DNA of 60,000 bases from Lineus longissimus (GCF_910592395.1 NC_088317.1:9922001-9982000), one strand, 5' to 3'. Numbered from the stretch's first letter, positions 19,101-30,496 are shown. Translations and numbers: made by a program. Notes: generated from the letters alone by a model not told the origin.

Positions 19101-22100
19101 TTCAACCTCAATGGAAGTGGTAGATGAAGACGATAGCGAGCCCGGGTCCAGAGGGGAAAACACCCAAGATTCCTTTGATGATACGACCAGGGGAGAAATA
19201 GATCGAGATGAATCAAGTGATGATGAGTTAAGTGATGATGTATTTGAAGAGGAATGCAGCAACCCACCCAGGAAAGATGGATACATTAACACCGACTTGG
19301 TGAGTCCAGATGAGTTTGACCCATTTGACTGTAAGTGTAACGTGTAACTATGGACATTCGTTCATCTCTCAAAGGCATTTTAGTGGGTCGGGGTGCTAAC
19401 TAACCCCCCCCCCCCCCACATGAGCAGTCAGTGCTTCGGGTTGGTAGTAGTGAATCTCCCCAATGTCTTTCCAAAACTTGTCACCAATTCAATTATTTTG
19501 CTACCTTTTCTCGGAGCTTTCATGAAATATTTACATAGAAAATCCATCTAGTCATCTTTAATGACATTTTGCAGAACAAATGCAATGCGTCTGAGGCACC
19601 ATGCTATGATGATATGTCTGAAGATGATGTCAGCACCATATCCAAGGGAGAGGATGGTATTAGTATTAGCACCACAACCAAGGAAGAAAGGAAAAAAAGC
19701 ACAAACAAAGTAAATTCAAACATTTTTCATTGCATGTTCGAGTTGGATAACAGTAGTGGGATGGGCAACAGTGACGTGAAGGAAGTTGTGGCCGAGGGGC
19801 CGCAGGGGGGGGGAGAAAACCTAAATGAAACTACCACAATGTGAAGACCTGGACTTTTCATTTAGCTATGCAGACCCAACACAAGAGAACGTCCTCAGTA
19901 CACATGCACATGAGTCTACATGACTGGTCCTATCATTGATAATTGAGGTGTACTTCACCGATGTTATACTGTGGCATTCGATCTACTCAAAATGAAAACA
20001 TTGAGTCCACACAGTGATATGCGGACATTTTCTTGTTTTTCGGTAGTTACTGAATCATGCATTGTAGGCCTATTTCTTTCAAGGATGATGACAAACAACC
20101 ATGCCTGGCCCCGGAACTATTTGTCAATGTCAGCCATTTAGACCATTTGAGGGCGGAAGCCTGTTCGGAAGGCAGTTTTGATACTAATGGTAGACGCCAT
20201 TCATCTGTGGAAGAGAAGGGTGCCATAACATCTGGAAAACTCGAAATGGACAAATCACCAAAGCAACTGCCTTCGAAGTTTCCATCAGGTTGGTACACAA
20301 TTTGTACAGACCGATTTCAAATTATATTTCAGACAACTTATTTCACGTATAGTAGCAGCAGCAGCACCACCACAAATTTGTCAACGAGTGAAATTAAATG
20401 GTACGTTCATCGTTCAACGCAACTGCACCATAGTAGGCAGTGAACAAGATGTGACCGTTCATGTTCCAACATCATCTTAGTACTGACTAACTTCCATCAC
20501 TAGAAAAATATGCATATTCTGATGCATCACCTGCACTACGAATTAAGGAACCACGTGACTCCACCTTAAATATTCTAAGTACTCCATATTGAAATTGTTC
20601 CATTTTCTTTCAGTGACTGTTCCAACATACCAGAAAAAGGACGGTGGAAATCGGCCCTATGACAGACGGCAGGCGTGTTTCTACTGTGGTGAATTGAAGG
20701 CAAAGTTCCCGAGGCATTTAGAAAAATGCCATGTTGATGAGGTTGAGGTCGCTCGAATTTTCAATTTGACTGACAAGCAAACTAAACTGAAGGAAGTGGA
20801 ACGTATAAGGTTAAAGGGAAACTTCAACCATAATGTAAAGATTTTACAAAAGGGTGAAGGCGAACTCATCGTAGCAAGACGTCCAATACAGCATCGAGAT
20901 GCCAATGAATATATTCCTTGCATCCATTGTCTTGCATTTCTTCACGAAGATGAAGCATGGAGACATGCAAGGGTTTGCCAATTCAACACCAAATCAAGTG
21001 GTAATGATGATGACAGTCGAGATGACGATGGTGACGATGGTGATGACGAGGATGAGGATGACGACAATGACAAAAACGCCAACGGATACAAGGGACACTC
21101 GATTAAAATTCAAAGTCGTATCTTTCTTGATGCTGCAACAACAGGAAGAGACCCTAACTCGGCTGACTTTGCCGATCTACACAGTGTTATAATCAGTCCG
21201 ATGAGAAGTAATGTGGTGAAAACGATCATAAAAAAGGACACATTAATACTGAAGCTGGGGGCAATTTTGTTGAACAAAATTGGTGTGAAGAGACAAAAAG
21301 TCATAACACAACGTTTGCGCCTTCTTGGGAGATTCTTGCAGGAGTTTCGTCAACTTAGGGACAATCCATTCATCGGTCTATCTGAAATAATTTGCGGAGA
21401 ACACTTTGATTCTGCTGTCAAGGCTACCCGAAATCTTTGTTGTGTTAGCAAAGAAACAACAATGGCGGGGGTGAGCCTTCTGAACACTCCATCAATCGGA
21501 CTACAACTGGGCCACTCGCTTAAAAAATGTGCGCTCATCAAACATGGCATCGGATTGAGAACCATGGACAAGGACAAATCGGATGAAGCACACGTATTTT
21601 TCCAACTTTTCAATGCTGAATGGACAGAACTGGTTTCGTCACACGCGCTCCAAAGCCTCAAAGAAAAGAAATACAATAAAGTAGAGTTAATTCCAGTGAC
21701 AGCGGACTTGCTTAAGCTTCGAACATTTCTTGACAGAAGTATTGTTGTTTTGGAAGATGAGCTGAGGAAATCCCCTTCTGAGAATTCGTGGAGAAGACTG
21801 TCGGAAGGTATCTTCTCCATCGTTACCTTGTTCAACAAAAGGCGAGGAGGGGAAGTGGCAAAAATGGTCGTTGGTTGTTTCACGAACAGACCAAACTGGA
21901 AGGAAAATAGAAATGAAGATATACTTCTCTCCCTCTCCCAGTTGGAGCAAAGACTCTTGGAAAGGTAAGTGGGTCTTAATTTATTTTATACACAATAACA
22001 ATTAGACGGCTATTGAGGAAACGTTTTGTGGACTTTAAACGAGTGATTGAAAGCTAAGTCTGAAAATCCCATTGCACAAGGGTGTGGTATGTCATCTTCG

Positions 22101-24442
22101 TCCCATTTAAGGTGGTTGAAATATCGGTACTTATTCATATTTCAGCCTGGACATGGTGCAGTTACCAGGCAAGAGAAACAGAAAGGTCCCTTTGCTTCTC
22201 AAACCAGAATGGGTTAGACCGATGGAATTGTTGGTGGAGAAACGATCTCAATGCAACGTGGCAGGCCAATATTTCTTTGCCGTGCCTGGGTCTAATTCAT
22301 ATCTATCCCCCTGGAAGGTAGGTTGCATCAGTTCGAGAAGATGTTAAAGGGGAACAGTATTCTGATCGAAGACATTGTTCCATTTTAACGTTCCCTGATC
22401 AATTAAAAATCCTGACAAAAACTTATGAGACAAGTGAGGTAAAACTGGAAGTGGAAGCTATATGCGCATTCCGTTGATGCCATCATTGTAACACCCATGA
22501 CTGAGCACCACCAAGGCCCTGAAAAAAGACTTGCAGATTTTTTCTTCTTCCAAGTCTCTTCACATTAGCCCTTTTGCAGGGAGAACCTTTTTTTCGTGCC
22601 TCCATTACTCTCATGAACCGTACGTCACGTTCTACGGGCTCCGTTTTGACCCCTGAAACTAGACGTGGGACCCCCTTCTCTTTGCCTGCTTAGTCAAGAG
22701 GTAACTTCTTCACGGTTGAGGTCGGGATATAAAACCCTCCTACCTATTTACAGGTTCTCAATCGATTTGCCAAGGACGCAGAGTGTACAAGACCGGATCT
22801 CATTTCGACAACTCGACTAAGAAAATACACCGCGACAGTAACCCAGGTAAGGAAGATTTAAAATAGGAGGTCACTGGAATAACGTGTGTAATGGACATTT
22901 GAGAAAATACTTGTCATAAATCGTAAATAATCATAAATCATGGATTTCACTTGAACAGACATTCCAATAACAGAAGAGAAAAGTTAGAATGGACGAACAT
23001 TTTGGTGGAGTTCTTGGTTAGCATGTGATTATCTGCAATTGAGTTGAAGGGGATTTGAACCTCTGACATTGAGATTTAAGTGGTTGCATCAAAGTACTGG
23101 GGATTTAAATGCTTGCAGCATCAAAATACTGGGGTTTATTTTATCAGTGTTTAACGATATAATGCCTACCGTTAAAATCGTATTGCCCCCCCCCCCCATG
23201 CACATCACACTGCTTTTGTATTATGGTTCATTTGCGGACCACGCATATTGCTGTTTCGTTAGTCAACTCTCCCAAAATATAGCATACTACGAACACTTTC
23301 CCATTTCTTAACCATCTTAGCATGCTAATGCAAATGATTATCCCATCTGTTTTTTCAGATACTTGGTTTGAAGCCTGGTGAACTTGAGTGGTTGGGGAAT
23401 CACCTGGGCCACACTGTAGAGGTGCACAAGGATTCGTATAGGCTACATGAATCAACGATTGAGATGGCAAAGGTGTCGAAGGTGCTGTTAGCAATTGAAA
23501 ACGGGACAGCGGGAAATTTCCAGGGGAAGTCCCTAAATGATATTCACATTGATGGTGAGTTCAGACCGGATTTTTCTTCAGTTACTTAATGACTGATGTA
23601 ATGATCAAGTTATTTTCCCCTTACAACAACAGCAACAACAACACAACTTTGAACAGACCAATGTATCGTTCAACATGTAAATATGTAAAACGTTTTATAA
23701 ATTCTACAGCTGCAACAACGCAAATGTCGATGATGCTACCACATCCACTCAAATGTCGATAATTCTGATCTAGCCATCTCTTCAAAATAATATTTGTTAC
23801 ATTTCAGATATTAATATGCCAGCTCAGCATGAGAGTGACGACGACCAAGCTGGACCCAAAGGTGACGGAGAGGGGAAAAAGACACGAAAGCAAAAACCAT
23901 TAAAGCCAAATAAGAAAGTTGTAAAGAGAGGTGCAGAAACTCATGAATCACCAGATACTTCGATTAACAGCAGCGACTCGAAGGCTGAGGGTGGCAAAGA
24001 GTGGCGTCACCCAAAACGTAAGAGTATAAAGACACCAACTTATAATCTAAGCGATGATGATACGCGTGATGACTCGACGATTGATGAAGATTATAAAGAA
24101 GAATCGTCTGAAACAAGCACTGACTCTGGGAATGACAGCTTAGTAGTGCCAAAACTGCCTAAAAAGGTCCTCCCAAAGCCACAGGCTCAGAAAAAGATTC
24201 CCAGTAAAAAGGTCTGGGTAAAATGGTCGAATACTGACATAGGCATAATACAAAATGCTTTTAAGCGCTGCATTCTAAATGAAAGGGTGCCACGAAAGGC
24301 TGATATTGAGAAAGTTGTTGAAAACTACCCTACCTTAAAGCAACGATCGTGGATGCAAATCAAAAGTAAGGTACAACACCTGATTAAAAATAAGATGAAG
24401 GTTACTAGCACCATTATGGAAAAGGCCAAGCAAAGATTGTGA
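15910..24442 (+). CDS. Twelve-exon gene: acidic N-terminus, zinc fingers, tyrosine-recombinase-like core, SANT-like C-terminus
   Basis: Exons that join in phase: 15910-16140, 16818-17702, 17985-18073, 18321-18632, 18940-19299, 19575-19709, 20084-20288, 20614-21964, 22146-22317, 22754-22846, 23359-23554, 23808-24442. Every junction has AG/GT sites and compatible phase, and after the initial split codon the sum gives 1,553 codons plus stop. Roughly the first 800 residues are acidic and Ser/Thr-rich with no fold I recognise. Two zinc-finger-like motifs, a recombinase-like core and a Myb/SANT-like end follow. Similar unnamed proteins (zinc finger, a block ending SYRL, SANT-like tail) are, from memory, common in fishes and invertebrates and probably derive from Crypton-like DNA transposons; that origin is inference. 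A nuclear DNA-binding role is likely. The true start codon and any 5' exons are not found. Confidence 0.8.
16818..17702 (+). other. Exon 2 of the recombinase-like gene (third copy plus acidic extension)
   Basis: The first 150 bp repeat exon 1 almost exactly, including its acceptor context. The exon then continues with about 245 residues very rich in Asp, Glu and Ser, with short repeats such as ETSLDE twice. The donor is AAG/GTACAG. The acidic part resembles an activation or interaction region and has no recognisable catalytic motif. Confidence 0.75.
17985..20288 (+). other. Exons 3-7 of the recombinase-like gene
   Basis: The exons are 17985-18073, 18321-18632, 18940-19299, 19575-19709 and 20084-20288. 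Exon 3 turns phase 1 into phase 0, exons 4-6 are phase 0 at both ends, and exon 7 ends in phase 1. They encode further acidic, low-complexity sequence without a named domain. The short phase-0 exons could be alternatively spliced. The introns hold poly(C) at about 19405-19420 and nothing else notable. Confidence 0.7.
20614..21964 (+). other. Exon 8: zinc-finger-like motifs and N-terminal part of the recombinase-like core
   Basis: This 1,351-bp exon starts after tttctttcag. It encodes CFYCG...HLEKCH (C-x2-C-x9-H-x4-H) near its start and CIHCLAF...HARVC (C-x2-C-x11-H-x3-C) about 80 residues later, then an Asp-rich linker. A helical region follows (QRLRLLGRFLQEFR), then blocks such as LQLGHSLKKCA and LFNKRRGGEVAKM. 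The last resembles the first catalytic-Arg motif of tyrosine recombinases (T-G-x-R-x-x-E-x). The exon ends in phase 2 at GTAAGT. Confidence 0.8.
22146..23554 (+). other. Exons 9-11: C-terminal recombinase-like boxes
   Basis: Exons 22146-22317, 22754-22846 and 23359-23554 together encode the segment that aligns by eye with tyrosine-recombinase box II. TTRLRKYTAT corresponds to the usual T-H-x-L-R-R-T-x-A-T, with Thr replacing His; LGHTVEVHKDSYRL supplies the second His and the Tyr. So Arg, His and Tyr are present and the first His is not. The last block, MAKVSKVLLAIENG, is a helix conserved in this family as I remember it. An intron falls between the Arg and the LGH box. Confidence 0.65.
23808..24442 (+). 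other. Exon 12: basic linker and Myb/SANT-like C-terminus
   Basis: The last coding exon (211 codons) begins after acatttcag and ends with TGA at 24440-24442. A Lys-rich stretch with nuclear-localisation character (KKTRKQKPLKPNKK) is followed by an acidic segment, then about 60 residues (VWVKWSNTDIGIIQNAF, VPRKADIEKVV, RSWMQIKSKVQHLI) with the spaced aromatic residues of a Myb/SANT-like helix-turn-helix. A damaged copy of this exon and its 3' flank lies at 27011-27525. Confidence 0.75.
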
Positions 24443-24592
24443 GGGATATACTTTCAATTATGCCAAAATATTGTCTGTGGTGGTAATCCGCCTAACATGT
24501 GCTGTATCATGATTTTCACTTAAGTTCAATCCCCTTCCAAATGTTTGCTACTTTGAATGCATAAAACTAGATCGATTCCCAGTTGGTCTATA

Positions 24593-25104
24593 GTCGGATG
24601 CATAAGTAAATGTCACTGCCATTTTGGGTCACTGTGCAAAACTACTGGGCCGACTTCTTCAAAGTTTGGTTTTGAATCTAATTTCGAGACCCAAGAGGAT
24701 TTTCATATTTCAGTAACCATGGTTACGAAATAATTCTTTTGTATGTATTGGTGTACATTGACGTAGTGCATTGATTTTTACATTTTCGCCTCTGTACTGC
24801 TTGTTTCTGGATGCATTTTGCAGACACATTCAGGTTAATTTTTTTTTCGTGTGTATCTTCAAAGGTGCCAAGTTTCATTTGGAACTATCCATTAAAAAAA
24901 AAATCGGGCCCGTCCAGGCCTACCCCAAAATGGCCAAGGGCTCCAAAGTTGACAATTTTTTCCTCGTGATTTGCAAATCTCTAACCTGAAAATTGTGTTG
25001 GGTCCCGAAATTATATTCAAGAAAAAACAAACTTTGAAGAAATCGGCCCAGTAGGTTTTGCACAGTGACCCGAAAGGGCAGTGACATTTACTTATGAATC
25101 CGAC
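24593..25104. mobile_element. MITE with about 105-bp terminal inverted repeats, TA-flanked
   Basis: The left arm starting gtcggatgcataagtaaatg and the right arm (reverse complement gtcggattcataagtaaatg) stay similar for about 105 bp. The element is 512 bp long with TA on each side (24591-24592 and 25105-25106), as in Tc1/mariner insertions. No transposase frame exists. It lies in the 3' flank of the recombinase-like gene. Confidence 0.8.
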
Positions 25105-25130
25105 TACTGTTGGTATTTTGCCATCTTTCA

Positions 25131-25622
25131 GTCATGCCAAAGAAAGTTGCATTGTTCGTGACGGCAATCCGTCCAAACATAGTTTCTTTAAAGGCATGAA
25201 ACCGTGATAGAATTCGAGTTCTCTCGAGTGTATTGTCGACACCTTGCTCACGAGCTAGGTGGACATCCCTGAGATAGTCTAGAGTATGAACATTTTCACT
25301 GGGGTTTAATTGTTTAGTCATGCCAAAAAAAGTTGCATTGTTCGTGACGGCAATCCGTCCAAACATAGTTTCTTTAAAGGCATGAAACCGTGATAGAATT
25401 CGAGTTCTCTCGAGTATATTGTCGACACCTTGCTCACGAGCTAGGTGGACATCCCTGAGATAGTCTAGAGTATGAACATTTTCACTGGGGTTTAATCGTT
25501 TAGTCATGCCAAAGAAAGTTGTATTGTTCGTGACGGAAATCCGTCCAAACATAGTTTCTTTAAAGGCATGAAACCGTGATAGAATTCGAGTTCTCTCGAG
25601 TATATTGTCGACACCTTGCTCA
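25131..25622 (-). repeat. 186-bp tandem repeat, about 2.7 copies, open on the minus strand
   Basis: Copies start at 25131, 25317 and 25503 with exactly 186-bp spacing. Because 186 is a multiple of three, the minus strand stays open through all copies (frame 25088-25648) and encodes a 62-residue repeat including EQGVDNILERTRILSRF, AFKETMFGRIAV and NPSENVHTLDYLRDVH. Copies differ at only a few residues. There is no known domain, promoter or clear start (the first ATG lies in flanking sequence), so it could be an expressed repeat protein or a satellite that happens to be open. Confidence 0.8.
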
Positions 25623-25818
25623 TGAAACCGTGATCGAATTCGACTCATGAGCTAGGTGGACATCTCTGACGTGTATGTCTTTTCTGTAGTTATTTTCATT
25701 ATTTCTGTATGCACAGTGAACTGCATTGGTTATTGTCAGCACAAGCATATTTTCCTGGCTCTGGGGGCGGGAATGCGGGATAATTGAGAAATTTAGAGAA
25801 ATCAAACAGGTTCCAGAC

Positions 25819-26448
25819 ATGGAAAATATGCTTGTGTTCAGCTTTGGTGACAACGGTGCTATTACCATTGAGCCCCCCACCATAGCTCACAATGTTTTAG
25901 TCACATCTGATAATGCAGTTCGAATGTTATTGAAAAGGAAATGTTCTCATTTTAATTTCGAACGATTTGATATGAAGGCATTTCAGTGTCTTATATCATG
26001 CCTGAATAAAGGTACTACCATTCCGATTCATGACAATTTGCTATATCTCACTGTAGAGATCATATGTTATCTTCAGTTAGAAGAGTCAATAGTTTGTGAT
26101 TTAATGCCTATAATTCAAAATGGACAAATGGCGCCATATCTTAAAGTGATGCATACTCTTCTGTGCAGCAACTATTGTGACACCGTAGAAAATCTTTTCA
26201 GAAAGTGCAAGTTGCCGACATCTTTATGTAAAAGTGTTAGCCCCAGTTACCGCAACTTTAAGCAAAAGTACCGAAATGCAAAACGACACAATGAACGGTT
26301 TGTAACAAAATGTCAACCCCACTGCAAATGCAAAACATGTTCAAAGCACCAGTCTGAAAGAATGCGTCAGATGTTTTACAGTGACGAGAGCGGTTATTCT
26401 AACCCGTATTATGGTGGTTTTGAAAGATCACCATTGCAAAATCTTTAA
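25819..26448 (+). CDS. Unclassified protein, possible BTB-like fold with Cys-rich C-terminus
   Basis: This is an intronless frame of 210 codons from the ATG of MENMLVF; an upstream ATG at 25726 would lengthen it to 240 but overlaps low-quality sequence. About residues 30-110 (FERFDMKAFQCLISCLNKG, then LLYLTVEIICYLQLEESIV) resemble the second half of a BTB/POZ domain in helix spacing, but key motifs are not convincing. The C-terminus has CQPHCKCKTC and is basic. Codon use is smooth and nothing is broken. It sits between the 186-bp repeat and a decayed exon copy. Function unknown. Confidence 0.4.
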   Translation: MENMLVFSFGDNGAITIEPPTIAHNVLVTSDNAVRMLLKRKCSHFNFERFDMKAFQCLISCLNKGTTIPIHDNLLYLTVEIICYLQLEESIVCDLMPIIQNGQMAPYLKVMHTLLCSNYCDTVENLFRKCKLPTSLCKSVSPSYRNFKQKYRNAKRHNERFVTKCQPHCKCKTCSKHQSERMRQMFYSDESGYSNPYYGGFERSPLQNL

Positions 26449-27010
26449 TTCTAAATATGTTTGTGTCAGAGTGTAAGATATTTTGGCAATATATATCATA
26501 TAACAGTGTATTCAATGTTAGCGGACATTTCCAAAACAATGTATTATAATGGGCTCCAGGAAAGAAATCAACTGCTCTCTCACTGTTTGCATTTTACATG
26601 AAATTGCCTTTTTGATTAGGAGATGACTATTATTTTTTGAATTGATTTAATACTTTTTTAAAGCTAGATGAAATTAGTATCTACATTTTGAAATAGGGTG
26701 CCAGGCTAATTATAATCATCATCATCGAGAAGCATCATGGTTCTTCTGGACCATTGACCAGAAAATGTATCCTTTGTTTTAGCTGAGTAATACTCAGCGC
26801 TACATATGCATGCGTTATATTACATTCTGAAGTTTGGTGTATCATTAGACACGGTTATTCTTTGAACGACATTTATTCTAAAACACTTTTTTTATAAAGC
26901 GGGTTTTCACCTCCCACAAAATCCTGTCATTCAATGGATTAATTAGATGGATTAATTAGAATTTTTAATGGGGTTTTCTAGACACAAAATCCTGTCAGCA
27001 AAGTGTGGCT
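26449..27010. other. No gene seen; short repeated segments
   Basis: An A/T-rich stretch. The segment gggttttcacctcccacaaa/atcctgtca near 26903 recurs in altered form at about 26971 and 28680, so a small dispersed repeat may be present, but its ends are unclear. Confidence 0.4.
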
Positions 27011-27525
27011 ATGAGTGGCATCAGCCAAAACCCAAAAGGTAAGAGTATAAAGACACCAACTTACAGTCTAAGCGATGATACGCGTAAAGACTCGGTGGTT
27101 GATGAGGATTATAAAGAAGATTCTTCTGAGACAAGCACTGACTCTGAAAATGATAGCTTAATTAGTAGTGCCAAAACTGCCTAAAACGACCCTCCCAAAG
27201 CCACAGGCTATGAAAAAGATGCTGAGTAAAAAGGTCTGGGTCAAATGGTCGAATGCTGACATAGGCATAATAAAGAATGCTTTTATCTTTGCATTCTAAA
27301 TGAAAGGGTGCCACAAAAGGCTGATATTGAGAAAGTTGTTGAAAACTACCATACCTTAAATCAACGATCACGAATGCAAATCAAACGTAAGGTACAACAT
27401 CTGATTAAAGATAAGGTGAAGGTTGTAGCACCATTATGGAAAAGGCCAAACAAAAATTGTGAGGGGTATATACTTTCAATTATGCCAAATATTGTATCTG
27501 GGTGTAATCCGCCCAACTTGTGGTT
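27011..27525 (+). pseudogene. Decayed copy of the recombinase-like gene's last exon
   Basis: This matches 24003-24500 over about 500 bp, including the SANT-like segment (VWVKWSNADIGII, then ADIEKVVENYHTL) and the 3' flank beyond the stop codon. Several indels put the parts in different frames, including one just after the IGII block. The upstream exons are not duplicated nearby. The shared 3' flank shows DNA-level duplication rather than retroposition. Confidence 0.85.
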
Positions 27526-27688
27526 TTGAGTCGCCAAGGTCCGTCAGCTTAGGTCTAAGTGTCTTGCCCAAGGACATAAAGAAGAAACAGCATTCTGGGC
27601 TCGTAATCTGGAGGTCGTTGTTTTGAAGTAAGAAGGGTCATTGCTAACTCTTACCTATTATTGCTAGTGTGTGTTATTTGATGATGTT

Positions 27689-28538
27689 CACTCATGGTCA
27701 AAAGTTTATGGACACCATTATTGCACCTTTTCTCAAAAACGGCTAACCTCTTGAACCCAAGTTTTCACCACTTGTGGAACAACTTCTTGGCTATCGACTG
27801 ATATCACAGTTGATATTAAGACCAATAGCATAACAAAGTTATTACATAATTTTGAGAGGCATCTTTTTTACTTCTTTGGTAATAAATTTTTCAAAACCAA
27901 ATTTAGCCTACATAATACCTTACACATTGCTAAAACTTTCTGTGAACAACTTTTGGAAAATCTCATTTCGGCTTTGAGATACATTTTCGGTATTTTAATA
28001 TTTTCGTTTTTTTTTGCAACCGTATCATTGAGAGGTCATACCCAAATACGGATTGGCACCAATTTAGCCCAGCTATCAAATCATATTGCTGAGAAAAGTC
28101 CGATACTTGGAAGTATCAAAGTTTTCGAATCATAATTTTGAGACGTTCCCTTAGTTGAAAAAAATCACCAATCATTCAGGGATGTGTACTACCAGAATAT
28201 ATCGAAAAATCAGAAAAAAATCTCATCTCAAATTTTGATTACTTTTCATGATCTATCAACATGTTTTCCAAACAATTCTTCACAGCAAGTCTAATCATTG
28301 TTATCCGTATGATGCCAGAGTGCTTCGAAAAATTCATCAACAAAAAAGTGAAAAAAGATGCCTCTCAAAATTATGTAATAACTTTGTTATGCAATTGGTC
28401 ATGATATCAACTACTTGTGTGATATCATTCGATAGCCAAGAAGTTTCTCCACAAGTGGTGAAAATTTGGGTTCAAGATGATCAGCCGTTTTGAGAAAGTG
28501 TTCAATAACTGGTGTCCATAAACATTTGACCATGAGTG
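27689..28538. mobile_element. Tc1/mariner-like MITE with about 210-bp terminal inverted repeats
   Basis: The ends read cactcatggtcaaaagttta on the left and the reverse complement with one change on the right, continuing as an imperfect inverted repeat for about 210 bp per side around a central 420-bp A/T-rich stretch. TA follows the right end (28539-28540); the left flank has TT, perhaps a mutated TA. The CACTCATGGTCAAA-type terminus resembles Tc1-family ends. There is no transposase. Confidence 0.75.
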
Positions 28539-28540
28539 TA

Positions 28541-30490
28541 CATCAATTGTTACCAGATATCCCAGTCGGTGAAATGAAGGAGCATAATGTGCTCACTGGA
28601 ACAAATGTTTGTTCATGGGGGCGAGTGTCAAATATGATGTCTTTTTATTGCTGTTATTGGATTAGTGATCATTTCCGTTGGGGTTTTCACTTCATGAAAT
28701 CCTGTCAAGTGTATATATGATCGTTTTGTGCGTGGCTGGGGAATCATCTTCCGATCGCACTTTTGCATTAACCAGGGGGATTAATTCTACCGAAATCATT
28801 TAGAAGCCTTTCAAAGAAAAGGTCTTGTGGAGGCTTTATTATTCCGGCTTTTTTCGCTATTTAGTGTATTGTATGTATGTTGCATTTTAGATGTAAAATA
28901 ATAGATATAATGCATTTTAGATGTCAAATAATGGTCACATTGAGGCACAAGACCATGAGAAGCTTTTCGGTTCATATTGAAAAGAGTAACATGTAACAGT
29001 CTGAATAGGGCCACTAGACATGGAGGTAACACAGGGTTCATTGTAGAAATTTATATGTTAGGCAGGGTATATCATAATGCATGGGAAATCATTTGTTAAT
29101 AAATGTAACGAGGATTTGTAGATTAATAAACGCAATCAGTTATTAAAAAAAAACACTTCCTTCTGATTTCATTTTTAGTAAAGACACTGGGTCAGTTCTA
29201 GTCATGATTTTTAACTGCTCAACTATTATTTTATACTGTATTCTGGAGCAAGAGCTGCTTGTACAACAGTCAACAGTTGAGAACAGTGAAAAGGAGATAC
29301 GTGTTGAAACTGCTGGCCTTTCCGAGGATTTCAATCAAGCCTCCTCTTTGCATCCCACTACGATTTCTACGCTAAGGGCGTTTGTTGTTGGCCATAGTAG
29401 GACGCGTAACACACATGCCAGCACGATGGGGCCAGATGGTACTGATCCTATCTCGCTATCTCCTCTCCTGTCCGTCAGCTGTTAAGGAGTATGCGTCCAC
29501 CAGAACTCTAGGGCCTAAGGGCGTCGATCTTGATAATCGAATTAAAGATATCCGACAGGGCATCGGAATCATAATCAGGAATCCCCACCCCATCCCCGAC
29601 AGATTATGCTGCCTACGGTAGTCATTTGATGTAGCTCCTACGTAACGGTGTCTATTTCAAGTAGGTCTATGCATGTATGTAAACAGAGAGGGACAGACTG
29701 TCGGAGAGGCAGGAAGCCACGTTGTCTGGATTCAGTGTTGAATCATCGTCCTGGGTTAGCGAGTTCATTTCCTCATGAAAGAGTTCAATTTCATTTCCTG
29801 CGAAGGAGAGAATGTGTACTGAAATATCCTATGAGGAAAGAATTTTTTCTTTGCTTTAGAATCACCGAGAAAACGCCTGGTCTGTGAATGTTGTCCAGAT
29901 CCCTGCTGGTCTTCGGCCCTGTAGAAACTTGATGGTAGCAAGGTTTAAAACCTTGGCTTTTCTAAGATACAAAGACACGAGTATCGCCACCAGCCGGCTT
30001 GATGTGAATCTGAGACCCGGTTGGTGGTGCGTATTTGTCTAATCAACTGTCTTGGGAAGTGGCAAGAATGCTTGGCTAATTTTCGGGAAAAAAGCAAAAC
30101 TGTCCTTCCCACCGGTGTATGCGGAAAGAATTACAATAAGCAGACCACAACCCAGCGCCACAGCCTGAATGTCCAACGACTTGGCACTCATGCAGCCCTT
30201 GCATGGTGACAGAACGCTTCAGGTTATTTCATAGTCAAGTGAATTTCCAGATTCACATCACATGACCATGAGACATTGTCACAAAAAAGTAACTGGAAAT
30301 TGGGCATGCTCCGTCATTTCTCGACCCGAAATATAAGTTTGATTTTTGACGCGTGTCACCGCGTTTGAACGCCAGTAAACGGATGGCGGCGCGCCTGACT
30401 TGGCGTCAGTGGCGGGTCTTTTGCAAATCAGCTTGCGTCTTGACAGCCCAGAGTAGCGGAAGAGACGCTACTGATCTGAACATGAGGTGT
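28541..30490. other. No feature recognised
   Basis: I see no conserved coding motif, spliced pattern or repeat family. Open frames here are short and overlap at random. Confidence 0.4.
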
Positions 30491-30496
30491 GCTCTT

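Noticed and set aside
25131-25622. CRISPR-like array
   Set aside because: Units are 186 bp and contiguous, with no repeat-spacer pattern, in animal DNA; it is a tandem repeat.
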